From Bacteroidota bacterium (lineage in GTDB: Bacteria > Bacteroidota > Bacteroidia > Chitinophagales > Chitinophagaceae): a stretch of DNA of 64,000 bases. Positions 54,352 to 63,965 of this stretch are shown in pieces. The translations under genes and the position numbers were made by a program. The stretch is from positions 1 to 64,000 of the forward strand of contig JAFDZS010000007.1 in NCBI GenBank assembly GCA_018266775.1, written 5' to 3'. The notes under the pieces are model-generated. The model saw only the letters and a list, made by a program, of their open reading frames with translations, was not told where the DNA came from and made no database searches. The first letter of the stretch is position 1, and each line of letters starts with the position of its first letter.

Positions 54352-55736
54352 ACAGTAAATATGAAATAGTTGTTCCAGGGAAGCTGCAGTGATGAAAAAC
54401 CCCAGGGCAAACTGTCCAGTAAAACATCAGCAGTTTTTCGTTCTACAGTAAGGTGCCAGTCATTTTCCTTTTTTTCGAGTATCCCTTTCCGCTTTAAAAA
54501 TGTTTGCTGCAACCCTGCAACAGATGTGTTTTTTAATTGTGGCCAATTGGCGATGATGGAAGTTAACAGGCTGGCAGCTTCCCGTTCTTCATTTTCGCTG
54601 AGCGCAATATCTTTTTGTAAGGGCATTTCTATTGCCATACCGCAAAGCAGTTTTTCCAGTATCATTTCCTGTTCCGCACCTTGTTGTTCACCGGTTGCTA
54701 TAAAACGAACCAGGTGTACTGCCCGGTGCCAGGCTTCAGTGGTAGCCCACGCAGCATCTTTCCATAAGCCAGTTTGGGTAAAAAGTTGTTTAAGATATGG
54801 GGCAGCGAGTATTATGCCCGCTGTTTTTGATTGCAGTTTAACAGGGAGGTCAATTTTTTCTTCTGCAACAATTATCTCAGGAGTGGTGTTAAGTTCTTTT
54901 CTATTTTCATCCTTTATTGGCTCAGCATTGATTAACCGCTGCACTTTCTGCAATATCAATGTAGATTGCTCTTTTGTTTCGGGCTCCTGTATTAAGTAAT
55001 CAATAAAAATCGTTTCCAATTTGCTTCTATTCATACTGTTTGCATCTTCAGGTACAACCAATTGTGATGCATTGGCCAGCAGCATTTTATTTTGTGCTGC
55101 TTCAGAAAATATTTTGGACAATATATTTCCCGGTAAGATTCCGCTTTCCACAATTTGCTTTTTCCAGCTTATCATTTGCTGTTGGGCCTGCTGCAAGGAA
55201 GTAAACAATGCGGTTATTTTTTCAACAGTATCGTCATTGCACTGGTATACCAGCCGCCTGAATACAAAGCTGTTCCTGATATTTTTTATAAGGAATTGAT
55301 ATAACCGTTGGGGATTACGCTCAAGCACTTCCTGCACCAATTCATCTGTTGCCGGCGTATCCGCTGCGGCCCACCACGGCAATGCACCTGTTTGCAGGAA
55401 GTATTCCAGCATGGCGGCATAGCCTTCCTGCTGTGTTACGGTTTGTTTATTGGATTCTGGTTGCTGAATTTTTGCTACCAATGCTTTTACCAATTCTTCC
55501 TCCAGTTTCTGAAAAAAAGTTTGTGATAAGCGGCCGGTTGGAATTTTACCCAGGTCAATCTCCAGCTTTTGAATATTGATCCATTCTTCTTCAGTGCAGA
55601 ATTGATTGTACACATTGTCCATCACTGATGCCATCTCATCGCTGCAGTTACTGAAAAAATTGCGGCGCAATTCCAGTGCCTGCTCCTGTGAAGTGCAGGT
55701 GGTTTGCATTTTCAGTATGTTTACTTTATGCTGCAT
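54345..55736 (-). CDS. Contractile injection system tape-measure family protein (CIS_TMP)
   Basis: A 463-residue helical protein. The ATG at 55736 (MQHKVNILKMQTTC) is chosen: it leaves five bases after the previous stop, whereas the longer frame would overlap that gene. The N-terminal region with ALELRRNFFSNCSDEMASVM and INIQKLEIDLGKIP matches the CIS_TMP family found in eCIS operons. A C-terminal helical block has LLCGMAIEMPLQ. The family is reported to set tube length; at 463 residues this member is short, but how length scales is not settled. It overlaps the ATPase gene by seven bases. Confidence 0.82.
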   Translation of the reverse strand: MQHKVNILKMQTTCTSQEQALELRRNFFSNCSDEMASVMDNVYNQFCTEEEWINIQKLEIDLGKIPTGRLSQTFFQKLEEELVKALVAKIQQPESNKQTVTQQEGYAAMLEYFLQTGALPWWAAADTPATDELVQEVLERNPQRLYQFLIKNIRNSFVFRRLVYQCNDDTVEKITALFTSLQQAQQQMISWKKQIVESGILPGNILSKIFSEAAQNKMLLANASQLVVPEDANSMNRSKLETIFIDYLIQEPETKEQSTLILQKVQRLINAEPIKDENRKELNTTPEIIVAEEKIDLPVKLQSKTAGIILAAPYLKQLFTQTGLWKDAAWATTEAWHRAVHLVRFIATGEQQGAEQEMILEKLLCGMAIEMPLQKDIALSENEEREAASLLTSIIANWPQLKNTSVAGLQQTFLKRKGILEKKENDWHLTVERKTADVLLDSLPWGFSSLQLPWNNYFIFTVW

Positions 55737-55741
55737 AATAA

Positions 55742-58700
55742 TTAAGTTGTACCGCAATCATCTTTACAACAGCCACAGGGTTGCAGGTTGTTTAATTTAT
55801 CCACCAGCGGATCAGTAATGGAGTATGATGGCATTTCTGTTTGCGCCATTTCCTGCAGCCATGCCTGGTATACTTCTTCAAATTTTTTCATTTCTGCAAT
55901 ACCCAGCCACACTACGCGGCTGTATACATGCGCCGGTGTTTCTGCACGGATTGTTTTTTCCACCAGGTTACGGAACGTTTTATCCCGCAAACGTTTGGGC
56001 CAGCAGGGTAAAACTATTGTGGTATGAAATGAGAACGGGTCTTCGTCATTATCGCAGGGATTGGCATCGCAGTATAAATCCAGTTCAAAAGAGAACCAGT
56101 TCATTAATTTTGTTATTTCCACTTCAATATCATCTGCAATGGTGATGTTTTGTTGCACCTGTTCCTTCGTTTTTTTATTAAACACAAATGGGCTTTGCGC
56201 CAATACTTTTTGCGCATGGCCATAAATAATTAAACTGTATTTTACATTTTGCGGCTGTTCATCTGCGTTAGACACGATGACATAGTTGATGCGTTCCGAT
56301 CCAAATTCCTGCAGGTCACGCACCCGTTGTGCCAGGTCTTTATACTGCCTGAATTTTAATGGAACAGGTGGTGTATCATCGGGATAGGTTTGCTGAAACA
56401 AAATGGATTGATCGTACTTACCGGTTTTTTCGTTCCAGCGAAAATACTCCAACACCCACGGCAGATTATCATAACATTTTTCAGCGGGTATGCGGTGTAC
56501 TTTCCTTTGATAGGGAGGTACATCTGTGTTTTCATCATTGCCAATTCCAAGATCGCATGCATCGAGGCAAATTTTAGGAAAGCTGATATTAATAGCGCTT
56601 CCTGTTTCATCCAGTATTTCATCCATCTTGGGCCGTAATAAAATGTGTTCCACCAGGTGCAATCCTTCGTTATCATTGATGTTCTGTAATGTCTTTTTCA
56701 ATTCTTTAAACGCGGCTTCTCTTTCTTCGCTTTTTTCATAGTGCCCGCCTGTTGCCAGCAATACTGCATTCTGCGGATCGGTATCATCCCACAAGTCAAA
56801 CCAAAACACCCCAATCACACCTGCAGCTTTGCGGCTGCGCTGCTTCAGGTCTTCATGAAACCTGTAGTATATCCTGTTATCTGCATGTGTAATGATGGCG
56901 GTTATTAATTCTTCAGTACAACAACCATCCACCACTTCCACACTGGTAAGCAATAATTTTTCTTTATTAGCTGCATCATACACTTTAATTATATTCAGCG
57001 GCTGGCCTGCTTTATTCTTTTTTTGTACCGGCGTTTTTGTTTTATCATCAATGATCATTACTGGTTCAGTAACTATACAATCTGGTGCCAGTGTATGCCT
57101 GTTAATGGTACTGAAGCCCAGCAGCCTGCATATCCTTGCTTCTGCACCTGATACATTGGGTGTATCCCAAACCTGCTGCCGGGTGTAATCATAAGCTTTT
57201 GCCCTGTTGGTGCTCATCTTATAATAAGCACCATCCTTCAGTATATTTTCTTTGTCGTGGATCAGCCGTTCGCCTGCATCACCATTATTCATCCATTGCA
57301 TGATCTTTTCATACTCATCCAGGTTTTCACTAAACCGTGCCAATAAATGATTGAGGAAAACATTACGCCTTTCAACAAACAACGCCGGCGATTCAGTGAT
57401 GTATTGCAGTGTATGGGAAAAATCTTTCAGTATTAAATCAAAATGATTGCTGCCGCGGTTGGCGTGATCAATGAGTAACGATTGCAGGTCATTCAATTCA
57501 CTGATTGCCCTTGTAAAATACGTATGTTTTTCATTGGTAAAACTGAACAGGTCATTTAGATGATTCAACTGTACTAAATAATCAGAGAGCATCTGTTCAA
57601 AAAACAATAAATATCCTTTTAACTGCAAAGCCTGTGTAATTCTCTTCTGATCGGCATCGCCGGGTAACCCCCTGGGGTTTACACCATAGCATAAGGGTAA
57701 TGAATAGGTAACAGGGAAATAATCTTCCAGTTCCATATTTTCTCCTGCCGGCACAGGAAAATCTGTTTGGTGCCCATACAGTTTATACTTGCGTTCCTGT
57801 TTCTTTTTATCGCTGAACATTTTCAGCATACGAGCCATCCTTCTGTCTGTTGACGCCCCGGTGTTATATGTAATAAAATCATTTTCCTTACAACACAATA
57901 CTGCTGACATAGCTGGTTGTATGCGGGCAATTTTCCTTTGTTCTTTCAATGCTTCCACCCATTGTGCAAAATAAAATTTGCCGGAAGTGTTGTCATCAAA
58001 TCCTTTAAATGGCAGATGCAGATAGGTTATTGCTTTTACGCCGGGAATATCTGCCACTGCGTTGATAATGTCTGACAACCTGATGTCCCTGAACAAATCT
58101 GTTTTTTCCAAATCCGCTGTATCAATAAATCCATGATGCAGTGCCGGGCCTTCAAAAATTTCATCGGCCTGGAAACCCTTCGCCATCATTTGCGGAATGG
58201 TATGAAACGGAATGGAAGGCGTGAAATAAGTATAGATGATAAAAAACATTGCGGCCACTACTGCATCGGTATCTGCATATTCTTCCAAAACCAATGATGC
58301 ACCGATTCCAAAATCGAGGTATTCAACAGCATTTACGGAAAGAAAATCCTCGCACAAATTCCGGTGGGCTTCCAGCCTTTCCAGTACCTGTTGCCTCACT
58401 TCTTCCCGGTGCTCTTCTTCCAGTACATCTTCCTCATATTCCACCATTACATTGTACAAACCTTCCATTTCAAGTATTTTGGACGGATGATATTGCAGCG
58501 CAGTTACAATATCTTTTTCAGTTTGTAATGCTGTTTGCGCTGCAGTTAATTTGTCTTTTTGCTGCTGAGTTTTTTGCAGTTTATCTTTCAATGGTAAAAT
58601 CACCACTTCATCATCGCCTGCTGCTGTAATGTCTGCCTGTAATTTTGTGATGGCGTCATCAATGGGTTGCATGGCTTTAGTGATGGCATCAAGCCTGTTA

Positions 58701-59248
58701 TTAATGTCTGCAATGCGGTTTGTTTTCCATTGGTCGGCCTCTGTTTTAGTAACAGGTTGTAACCCAAGCCTGCCGTAGCAGGTTTCCTTATGTTTATCTG
58801 CACAATCACAATCTGCATCTTCTCTTCTTTCCACCACATTATAATCCACCCAAACCGGTACTTCATAATCTTTCGATGGTTCCAGCCACGCATTTCTCAC
58901 ACCCGGTACATCAATAATAATTTTACGGTAATCGTTAATGGTTAGCGGGCTGTTGTGCAATATTTGCCTTGCGGTATAAAAAATATTTTTCCAGGTATCT
59001 GCAGTGAGTTGTTCCGGCGCCAGCAGATCCTTTACACTAAAGCCAGTACGGTATGCCAGGTCTGTGATGGCATAGGTAACTGCCTCCAGCATGGTAATGC
59101 CGGGGTCGGAGTTGTTGTATTCAGTCCATATACCGCTGCCCAGTTTTTCAATATCCTTAAATCCTTCCTGCCGCATTGCGTTATAATTTTCCGCAGGAAG
59201 CAATGGGTTTGCTTTTATTAATGTACCAGGTTCATTCATAACAATCAT
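55742..59248 (-). CDS. eCIS baseplate protein, Afp12-like (gp6/J-related)
   Basis: A 1168-residue baseplate-wedge protein of the Afp12 type. The N-terminus has the diagnostic IWTEYNNSDPGITMLEAVTYAITDLAYRTGF (read in part: SDPGITMLEAVTY), as in phage gp6/J-like proteins. Residues about 175-300 form a long predicted coiled coil (INNRLDAITKAMQ, PLKDKLQKTQQQKDKL), an insertion. The C-terminus is Cys-rich (PCGCCKDDC), and a second Cys cluster is at DADCDCADKHKETC. The ATG at 59248 is used; an ATG three codons later (MNEPGTL) is equally possible. It lies 22 bases after the Afp11-like gene. Confidence 0.88.
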   Translation of the reverse strand: MIVMNEPGTLIKANPLLPAENYNAMRQEGFKDIEKLGSGIWTEYNNSDPGITMLEAVTYAITDLAYRTGFSVKDLLAPEQLTADTWKNIFYTARQILHNSPLTINDYRKIIIDVPGVRNAWLEPSKDYEVPVWVDYNVVERREDADCDCADKHKETCYGRLGLQPVTKTEADQWKTNRIADINNRLDAITKAMQPIDDAITKLQADITAAGDDEVVILPLKDKLQKTQQQKDKLTAAQTALQTEKDIVTALQYHPSKILEMEGLYNVMVEYEEDVLEEEHREEVRQQVLERLEAHRNLCEDFLSVNAVEYLDFGIGASLVLEEYADTDAVVAAMFFIIYTYFTPSIPFHTIPQMMAKGFQADEIFEGPALHHGFIDTADLEKTDLFRDIRLSDIINAVADIPGVKAITYLHLPFKGFDDNTSGKFYFAQWVEALKEQRKIARIQPAMSAVLCCKENDFITYNTGASTDRRMARMLKMFSDKKKQERKYKLYGHQTDFPVPAGENMELEDYFPVTYSLPLCYGVNPRGLPGDADQKRITQALQLKGYLLFFEQMLSDYLVQLNHLNDLFSFTNEKHTYFTRAISELNDLQSLLIDHANRGSNHFDLILKDFSHTLQYITESPALFVERRNVFLNHLLARFSENLDEYEKIMQWMNNGDAGERLIHDKENILKDGAYYKMSTNRAKAYDYTRQQVWDTPNVSGAEARICRLLGFSTINRHTLAPDCIVTEPVMIIDDKTKTPVQKKNKAGQPLNIIKVYDAANKEKLLLTSVEVVDGCCTEELITAIITHADNRIYYRFHEDLKQRSRKAAGVIGVFWFDLWDDTDPQNAVLLATGGHYEKSEEREAAFKELKKTLQNINDNEGLHLVEHILLRPKMDEILDETGSAINISFPKICLDACDLGIGNDENTDVPPYQRKVHRIPAEKCYDNLPWVLEYFRWNEKTGKYDQSILFQQTYPDDTPPVPLKFRQYKDLAQRVRDLQEFGSERINYVIVSNADEQPQNVKYSLIIYGHAQKVLAQSPFVFNKKTKEQVQQNITIADDIEVEITKLMNWFSFELDLYCDANPCDNDEDPFSFHTTIVLPCWPKRLRDKTFRNLVEKTIRAETPAHVYSRVVWLGIAEMKKFEEVYQAWLQEMAQTEMPSYSITDPLVDKLNNLQPCGCCKDDCGTT

Positions 59249-59270
59249 TTTACTAACGTTTATTAATACA

Positions 59271-62200
59271 CTACTTATTGGGTTTACGGGGCACTCTTGC
59301 AGGTTTAGTTGTTTTTACCGTTTTTTTAACGACTGCCGGTTTGGCTACAGCCGGAGCAATTTTTGGCGTTTCTGTTGCCGTAATGGTCGCCACTGCAGGC
59401 GCTGTACCTCTGTCCTGTAAAGATGGTTGCGGCTGTACGACCGCATGTAATTTTCTTATTTCGCAGGGAGATAATACTTCCGGCTCTTCGTAAGGTATGA
59501 TGATATGCTTCGGTGCAGATACCAGCAGTGATCTTGGCGTAGAAGGCTTTGCAATAATATCTCCTGCAAAATCTGATTGATCCTGCAACAACAATTCCAT
59601 ATCGCAGCACCCGGAAATTTTACCCAGCACTTCGTTGGCATCGCCCTTTTCATCTACCGCAGCGGTTACATCATCGCAACAGGCATCGCGGCAAACCACC
59701 ATTAAAAAATCTGTGATGAAATCAACATATTCTCTTTCTTCTATAAAATTGATGATGGATGATGCGTATATCTTCTGGCCAAACTGCACATCTGCATTTT
59801 CATCAAATGCCCAGGGAGTAAGGTAATGCACAATCTCATCGTTGAGTTGCCGCATATAAAATCCCCTGTCGAACCCGGCATAAAATTTTACCCGGAAGAA
59901 CACCAGCACCTGTTCATAAACAGGATTTTTGGCATGCACTTTTACAAACGGTGATGTACAGGCAGATAAATAGGCTTCAATATCCAGCAAAACACGCCTC
60001 GCAGTTTTAGGTTGTAATGGATTGACAGCATTCCTGTTTTTCAGATTGCTTACCGGCACAATCAAGACATGGCCCGGTGCCGCCTGTGGTCCGCAACATA
60101 TTGTTTCTGGCGCCGCTCCTGGTGCCGGAGCAGCCGTTGCCGGCGTAGTATCTGCTATGGTTACCCGATTTTGTTCCGTAGTTTGTTCAACAGATTTAGT
60201 AAACCGGGGTGCTGCAATTCCTTTGCTGATCATAGCTTCCGCCACTGCCTCTACTCTTTTTGTATTAATAGCCAGCGAGCGGGCGTCGCCTTTAGCGGCA
60301 AAAGCAGTAAGACTAACCGTGCAATTTGTACCTGCACTCATTTTGGATACTACATCATTCAATACCTGCCGGTCTGCATCACCGGTCAGTTCGCCGCTGT
60401 TTTCTAAATAGTTAATATTTACTGAACCTATTCCGCAACCTGTTGCTGCAGGAGCAGGAGCAGGTTCATCTTCATGCCGGCACAAACAATTCGGATCGGT
60501 ATGGGTAATACATTTTACTTTGTATATAGAGGGAAAACGGTTCAGCACCAGGTGTTCATAATCCCAGGGTGTTACTGCCCTTGCTTTATGCCGGAGCCTT
60601 TCGCTTACACGGGTATAAAACTCTTTTCCCACTTCCGCATGTTTGCCATCGTAAGAAGCAAAAGGTTGTTTTACTGTGGCAATCTCTGCTGCGCCAACAG
60701 TAAGCTTACTGATGCTGCCTGCGGGAAGTGCTTTATCAAAATGTGCCGCGCTGTTATTATTATCTTTAAATCCTGCTTCCACAGCCTGTGTCACAATATC
60801 AATCAACATCGGTATGCGATCGCTGTTTTGTGTAACGCTGGCGCATAACCAATACAAGCCTGTGGTGATGATAGTATTGTTCTTTGTTGCATCTGCAGGT
60901 ATTTCTATCTTAATGATACCGGTTGTTTGAAAACCGGCAGTACCGTCTGCTACCAGGCTTTCCTGTTTTAATGGCCGCCATTCATTATTGGTGCAATACG
61001 CCCAATGAATTTCCGGGGGATCATTATCTTCATCTGCTGCGCTGCCCTCTGCAAACTGAAACAGCATGGATACCATTTGCAGTGGTTGTGCATTTTCCAG
61101 CCCGATAAAAAGCATGCCTTCTTCCTGTATATTTCCTGTGTACTGGCTATTTCCGCCAGAGATGTTTTCGAGTAAACCACTCGCTCCTAATATCAATTGG
61201 TCTGCAGGGTCAACTTTTTTCAGTGTATTCAATTCCTTGGGCTGCACTGTATTTCCTGTAGTGGCTTTTACGGAAGCATTATTTACATCTGCATAAGCAT
61301 CATACGGGCTTACCCAGGTAAACTGTGGAAGTAAGATATTACCGGCTTTCACTAAAAGATAATCCCGTGCTGCATCTGCCTTTTCAAATGCGCTGTTGCG
61401 CAGTAAACGCAGTTTAGGCAGTATGCCAGTATTGTCAGCGGAAAACGGACGCAGCAATTCCCTGAAGGTATTGGTTACTCCTATATAGGTTTCCACTACA
61501 CCAAAAGGATATGCATGGTAAAATTCGTCTATTCCTGACTGAAATGAAACCAGCTCCGATTCATAACTTGCAGACACTTCCTTAACTTCCAGTGTATGGG
61601 CCAGCGCCTGGCTGTCCTGCATATAATTTTCCGTGCTGCCCACAGCGTGGAGGTTAGTAAAACGCACAAACCCTTTAACAGTATCGGGCTGCCATTCAGT
61701 TACCGGCAGCAGGGGCAACCTGGGGTGCAGAACTGGCGTTGCAGATACACTGGCTTCAAATGCAGTTCCGTTGGTTTGAAATAAAATATTGCTTCGTATA
61801 GTTACCTGGTTAAAATCATTTCCTTTTGGGGTACAAAGGTCTGTCCATCCCCTGCTTTCGAGAATGCTTACACTATAGTCTTTTTGCCTGCTGGCGACGG
61901 CAGCTTCTGCTTTTAATGCAGCAAACTCACTGGTTCGTTTTACAGTAAATGCCAACTGCCCCAGGGGCTTGTTGAATATTTCTTCGCTTCCGATATAAAA
62001 TGATTTTCCTTCATCGGGATATGCTGAGAATGGATCGAATGGTTTACCAATGGGCAATACGCCCTGTGTCTCATTCTGTAAAACCAGTTTATTTAATCCA
62101 TCTGCCCGGAAGTTCTGAAATGCAGCAGCTTCTTCTGCTGTTACTCCCTGTTCTTTAAATATTTCCTGGAAACTCTTGTTTTGTTCATTGGCTGGAAATA

Positions 62201-63965
62201 CAGACCCCACTTTTACCCTCAGTTTTATGCCAGAGGCCAGCATTTCTTTATAGGTCGATGATTTGATATCTATTTCCTGGCTCAGCAACACCTGCATTAC
62301 GGGTTGTTGCGTGGGGTAGTTATAAGCTGCATGAAAAGCTGCATCGTATGCAATAACTGCCGGTGATGAAGGCGGCAGGTAAACCACTAATGAATTATTT
62401 GTTTTATCCGCGTAGTAAGATGCACCTATATCATTTGCCAATGGGTTATATACGCCTGCATCGAGGAATTTTGTAAACCTTGCCTGGTCCGCATCCTTCA
62501 TGCCCGCATCTACTTTAAACCATTCTTTTTCTCCCGTAAACCAAATTTCCACAGGTGTATCTCCTGCTGTACTCAGCACCTGAATTTTTTCCAGCAATGG
62601 TGTGGCACTTGCACCCAGTTTTATTTCAACCAGCCTTTTACCACCCTGCATCAATATTTGCGGCGATGCTACAGCAAAACCTACTTTAGCTTCATCATTG
62701 CGGCTGAGCAGTTGTTTTAAATAATCAATCTTCTCACAGGTATTTTTGGGCTGCAATACAGGCGGTGCGCCCAGGCCAAAAGTAGGCCACTTGGTATCAT
62801 CACTGTCAAACTTTGCACCCAGTCCATCTTTTGAGTTAGCTACCGGCCTTGAGTACACTGATTTTATTTTTTCTGTGGCTGTACCCAATGCTTCTTTTTG
62901 TACAAAGATGGTTTTCAGTTCTTTTACTTTTGCCTGGTTCACCACCAGGTCTGCATTGGTGGCATATACCTGTTCTTTGCCCGAAGCATCCGGCCCGGCA
63001 CTTAACGATGTTCCGGTGTGCAGTGGGTATTCAGTAACATCTTTTGCCAGTTCAAACACTACGTAGGCTTTATCAGGTACAGATGGTTTGGTTTGCAACT
63101 GTAATACGTCTTTATAATAAAAATCCAGCAGGCGGCCGGTGAGGCCGTTCATTTGCTGCTGCGCCTTTTGAAACAGTTGCAGGAATGTTATGAACAACGC
63201 CATGTGCGGCTGATGGCCGGGATAAGTTTGCAGTGCGTATTGAAAATATTTTTCCGATGCTGTAATCAGCGTAGTGAGTGTAGTATAAAACGCATGAAAA
63301 ATATCTTCAACAAACAATGCTCCATTTACTATTTTTTCTGAAACAGTTGTTCCTGTATATATGGAAGAGTCTGGCGGTATGGTTCCATCCAATCCCCAAA
63401 CTGATTGATGTTCCACACCGGCAAGATCAATATCCAGGTTTGCAGCCGGATCAACATACTTAAAACCTTCTTTATACGCTGCTATTTTTTGTACCTGCAT
63501 TTTCAGGTTGGAATCGATGGCCAGTTTTAAATCTTCATACAATGGATTTCCGGGAATGGCAATGGCAAACCAGCGGTCCATTTTTTTAAGCATCCCGGCA
63601 ACAGGTGCAAACAATGCGGCAAATACATCTGCTGTTGCATGTTGCTGCAGGCGTTCATTCACTTCATCAAATTCCTTTTTAAAATCTTCGGGCTGCGTTA
63701 CGGCTACAGATGCTGCCAGTACGGCCATATCTCTTCTGAAAAATTCTTTCCAGCTGATCTTATCTGCGGGTATGCTATCCTGTAATCCTGTGCCGGGCAT
63801 ATCATAAAAGCGAACCTGTGCGGCATATCTTTTTGCCTGCACCAGCAGGTCTTCCAGGCTGCGCCCGTCTACCGGTGCGTAAGATGGATCCAGCGCCTTA
63901 AGGTATCGTCCCAACTGGCCGGATCCATCCCTGGTGATATCTGAATTGCAATTACAATTTTTCAT
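59271..63965 (-). CDS. eCIS baseplate protein, Afp11-like, with an OmpA-like insertion
   Basis: A 1564-residue baseplate-wedge protein of the Afp11 type. The N-terminus has DGRSLEDLLVQAKRYAAQV and DMPGTGLQDSIPADKISW; the C-terminal gp6/J-like part has KAVTPWDYEHLVLNRFPSIYKVKC and the baseplate domain PFVKVHAKNPVYEQVLV, then FDRGFYMRQLNDEIVHYLTPW. Between these (about 1178-1266) lies an OmpA-like segment, INYLENSGELTGDADRQVL to VTI, flanked by Ala/Pro-rich linkers. Cys pairs occur at the N-terminus (NCNCNSD) and in CLCRHED, ETICCGP and CRDACCDD. The start at 63965 leaves only 35 bases to the window edge; the rest of the system (sheath, tube, spike) must lie beyond. Confidence 0.85.
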   Translation of the reverse strand: MKNCNCNSDITRDGSGQLGRYLKALDPSYAPVDGRSLEDLLVQAKRYAAQVRFYDMPGTGLQDSIPADKISWKEFFRRDMAVLAASVAVTQPEDFKKEFDEVNERLQQHATADVFAALFAPVAGMLKKMDRWFAIAIPGNPLYEDLKLAIDSNLKMQVQKIAAYKEGFKYVDPAANLDIDLAGVEHQSVWGLDGTIPPDSSIYTGTTVSEKIVNGALFVEDIFHAFYTTLTTLITASEKYFQYALQTYPGHQPHMALFITFLQLFQKAQQQMNGLTGRLLDFYYKDVLQLQTKPSVPDKAYVVFELAKDVTEYPLHTGTSLSAGPDASGKEQVYATNADLVVNQAKVKELKTIFVQKEALGTATEKIKSVYSRPVANSKDGLGAKFDSDDTKWPTFGLGAPPVLQPKNTCEKIDYLKQLLSRNDEAKVGFAVASPQILMQGGKRLVEIKLGASATPLLEKIQVLSTAGDTPVEIWFTGEKEWFKVDAGMKDADQARFTKFLDAGVYNPLANDIGASYYADKTNNSLVVYLPPSSPAVIAYDAAFHAAYNYPTQQPVMQVLLSQEIDIKSSTYKEMLASGIKLRVKVGSVFPANEQNKSFQEIFKEQGVTAEEAAAFQNFRADGLNKLVLQNETQGVLPIGKPFDPFSAYPDEGKSFYIGSEEIFNKPLGQLAFTVKRTSEFAALKAEAAVASRQKDYSVSILESRGWTDLCTPKGNDFNQVTIRSNILFQTNGTAFEASVSATPVLHPRLPLLPVTEWQPDTVKGFVRFTNLHAVGSTENYMQDSQALAHTLEVKEVSASYESELVSFQSGIDEFYHAYPFGVVETYIGVTNTFRELLRPFSADNTGILPKLRLLRNSAFEKADAARDYLLVKAGNILLPQFTWVSPYDAYADVNNASVKATTGNTVQPKELNTLKKVDPADQLILGASGLLENISGGNSQYTGNIQEEGMLFIGLENAQPLQMVSMLFQFAEGSAADEDNDPPEIHWAYCTNNEWRPLKQESLVADGTAGFQTTGIIKIEIPADATKNNTIITTGLYWLCASVTQNSDRIPMLIDIVTQAVEAGFKDNNNSAAHFDKALPAGSISKLTVGAAEIATVKQPFASYDGKHAEVGKEFYTRVSERLRHKARAVTPWDYEHLVLNRFPSIYKVKCITHTDPNCLCRHEDEPAPAPAATGCGIGSVNINYLENSGELTGDADRQVLNDVVSKMSAGTNCTVSLTAFAAKGDARSLAINTKRVEAVAEAMISKGIAAPRFTKSVEQTTEQNRVTIADTTPATAAPAPGAAPETICCGPQAAPGHVLIVPVSNLKNRNAVNPLQPKTARRVLLDIEAYLSACTSPFVKVHAKNPVYEQVLVFFRVKFYAGFDRGFYMRQLNDEIVHYLTPWAFDENADVQFGQKIYASSIINFIEEREYVDFITDFLMVVCRDACCDDVTAAVDEKGDANEVLGKISGCCDMELLLQDQSDFAGDIIAKPSTPRSLLVSAPKHIIIPYEEPEVLSPCEIRKLHAVVQPQPSLQDRGTAPAVATITATETPKIAPAVAKPAVVKKTVKTTKPARVPRKPNK

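Noticed and set aside
54370..54999. 209-codon plus-strand open frame
   Set aside because: It is antisense to the tape-measure gene, with shadow-like composition and no motifs.
45218..63965. Tailed-phage (prophage) remnant
   Set aside because: No capsid, terminase, portal, integrase or lysis genes are seen; the ATPase, CIS_TMP and DUF4157 genes point to an eCIS. The region past 64000 is not visible, so this is not absolute.
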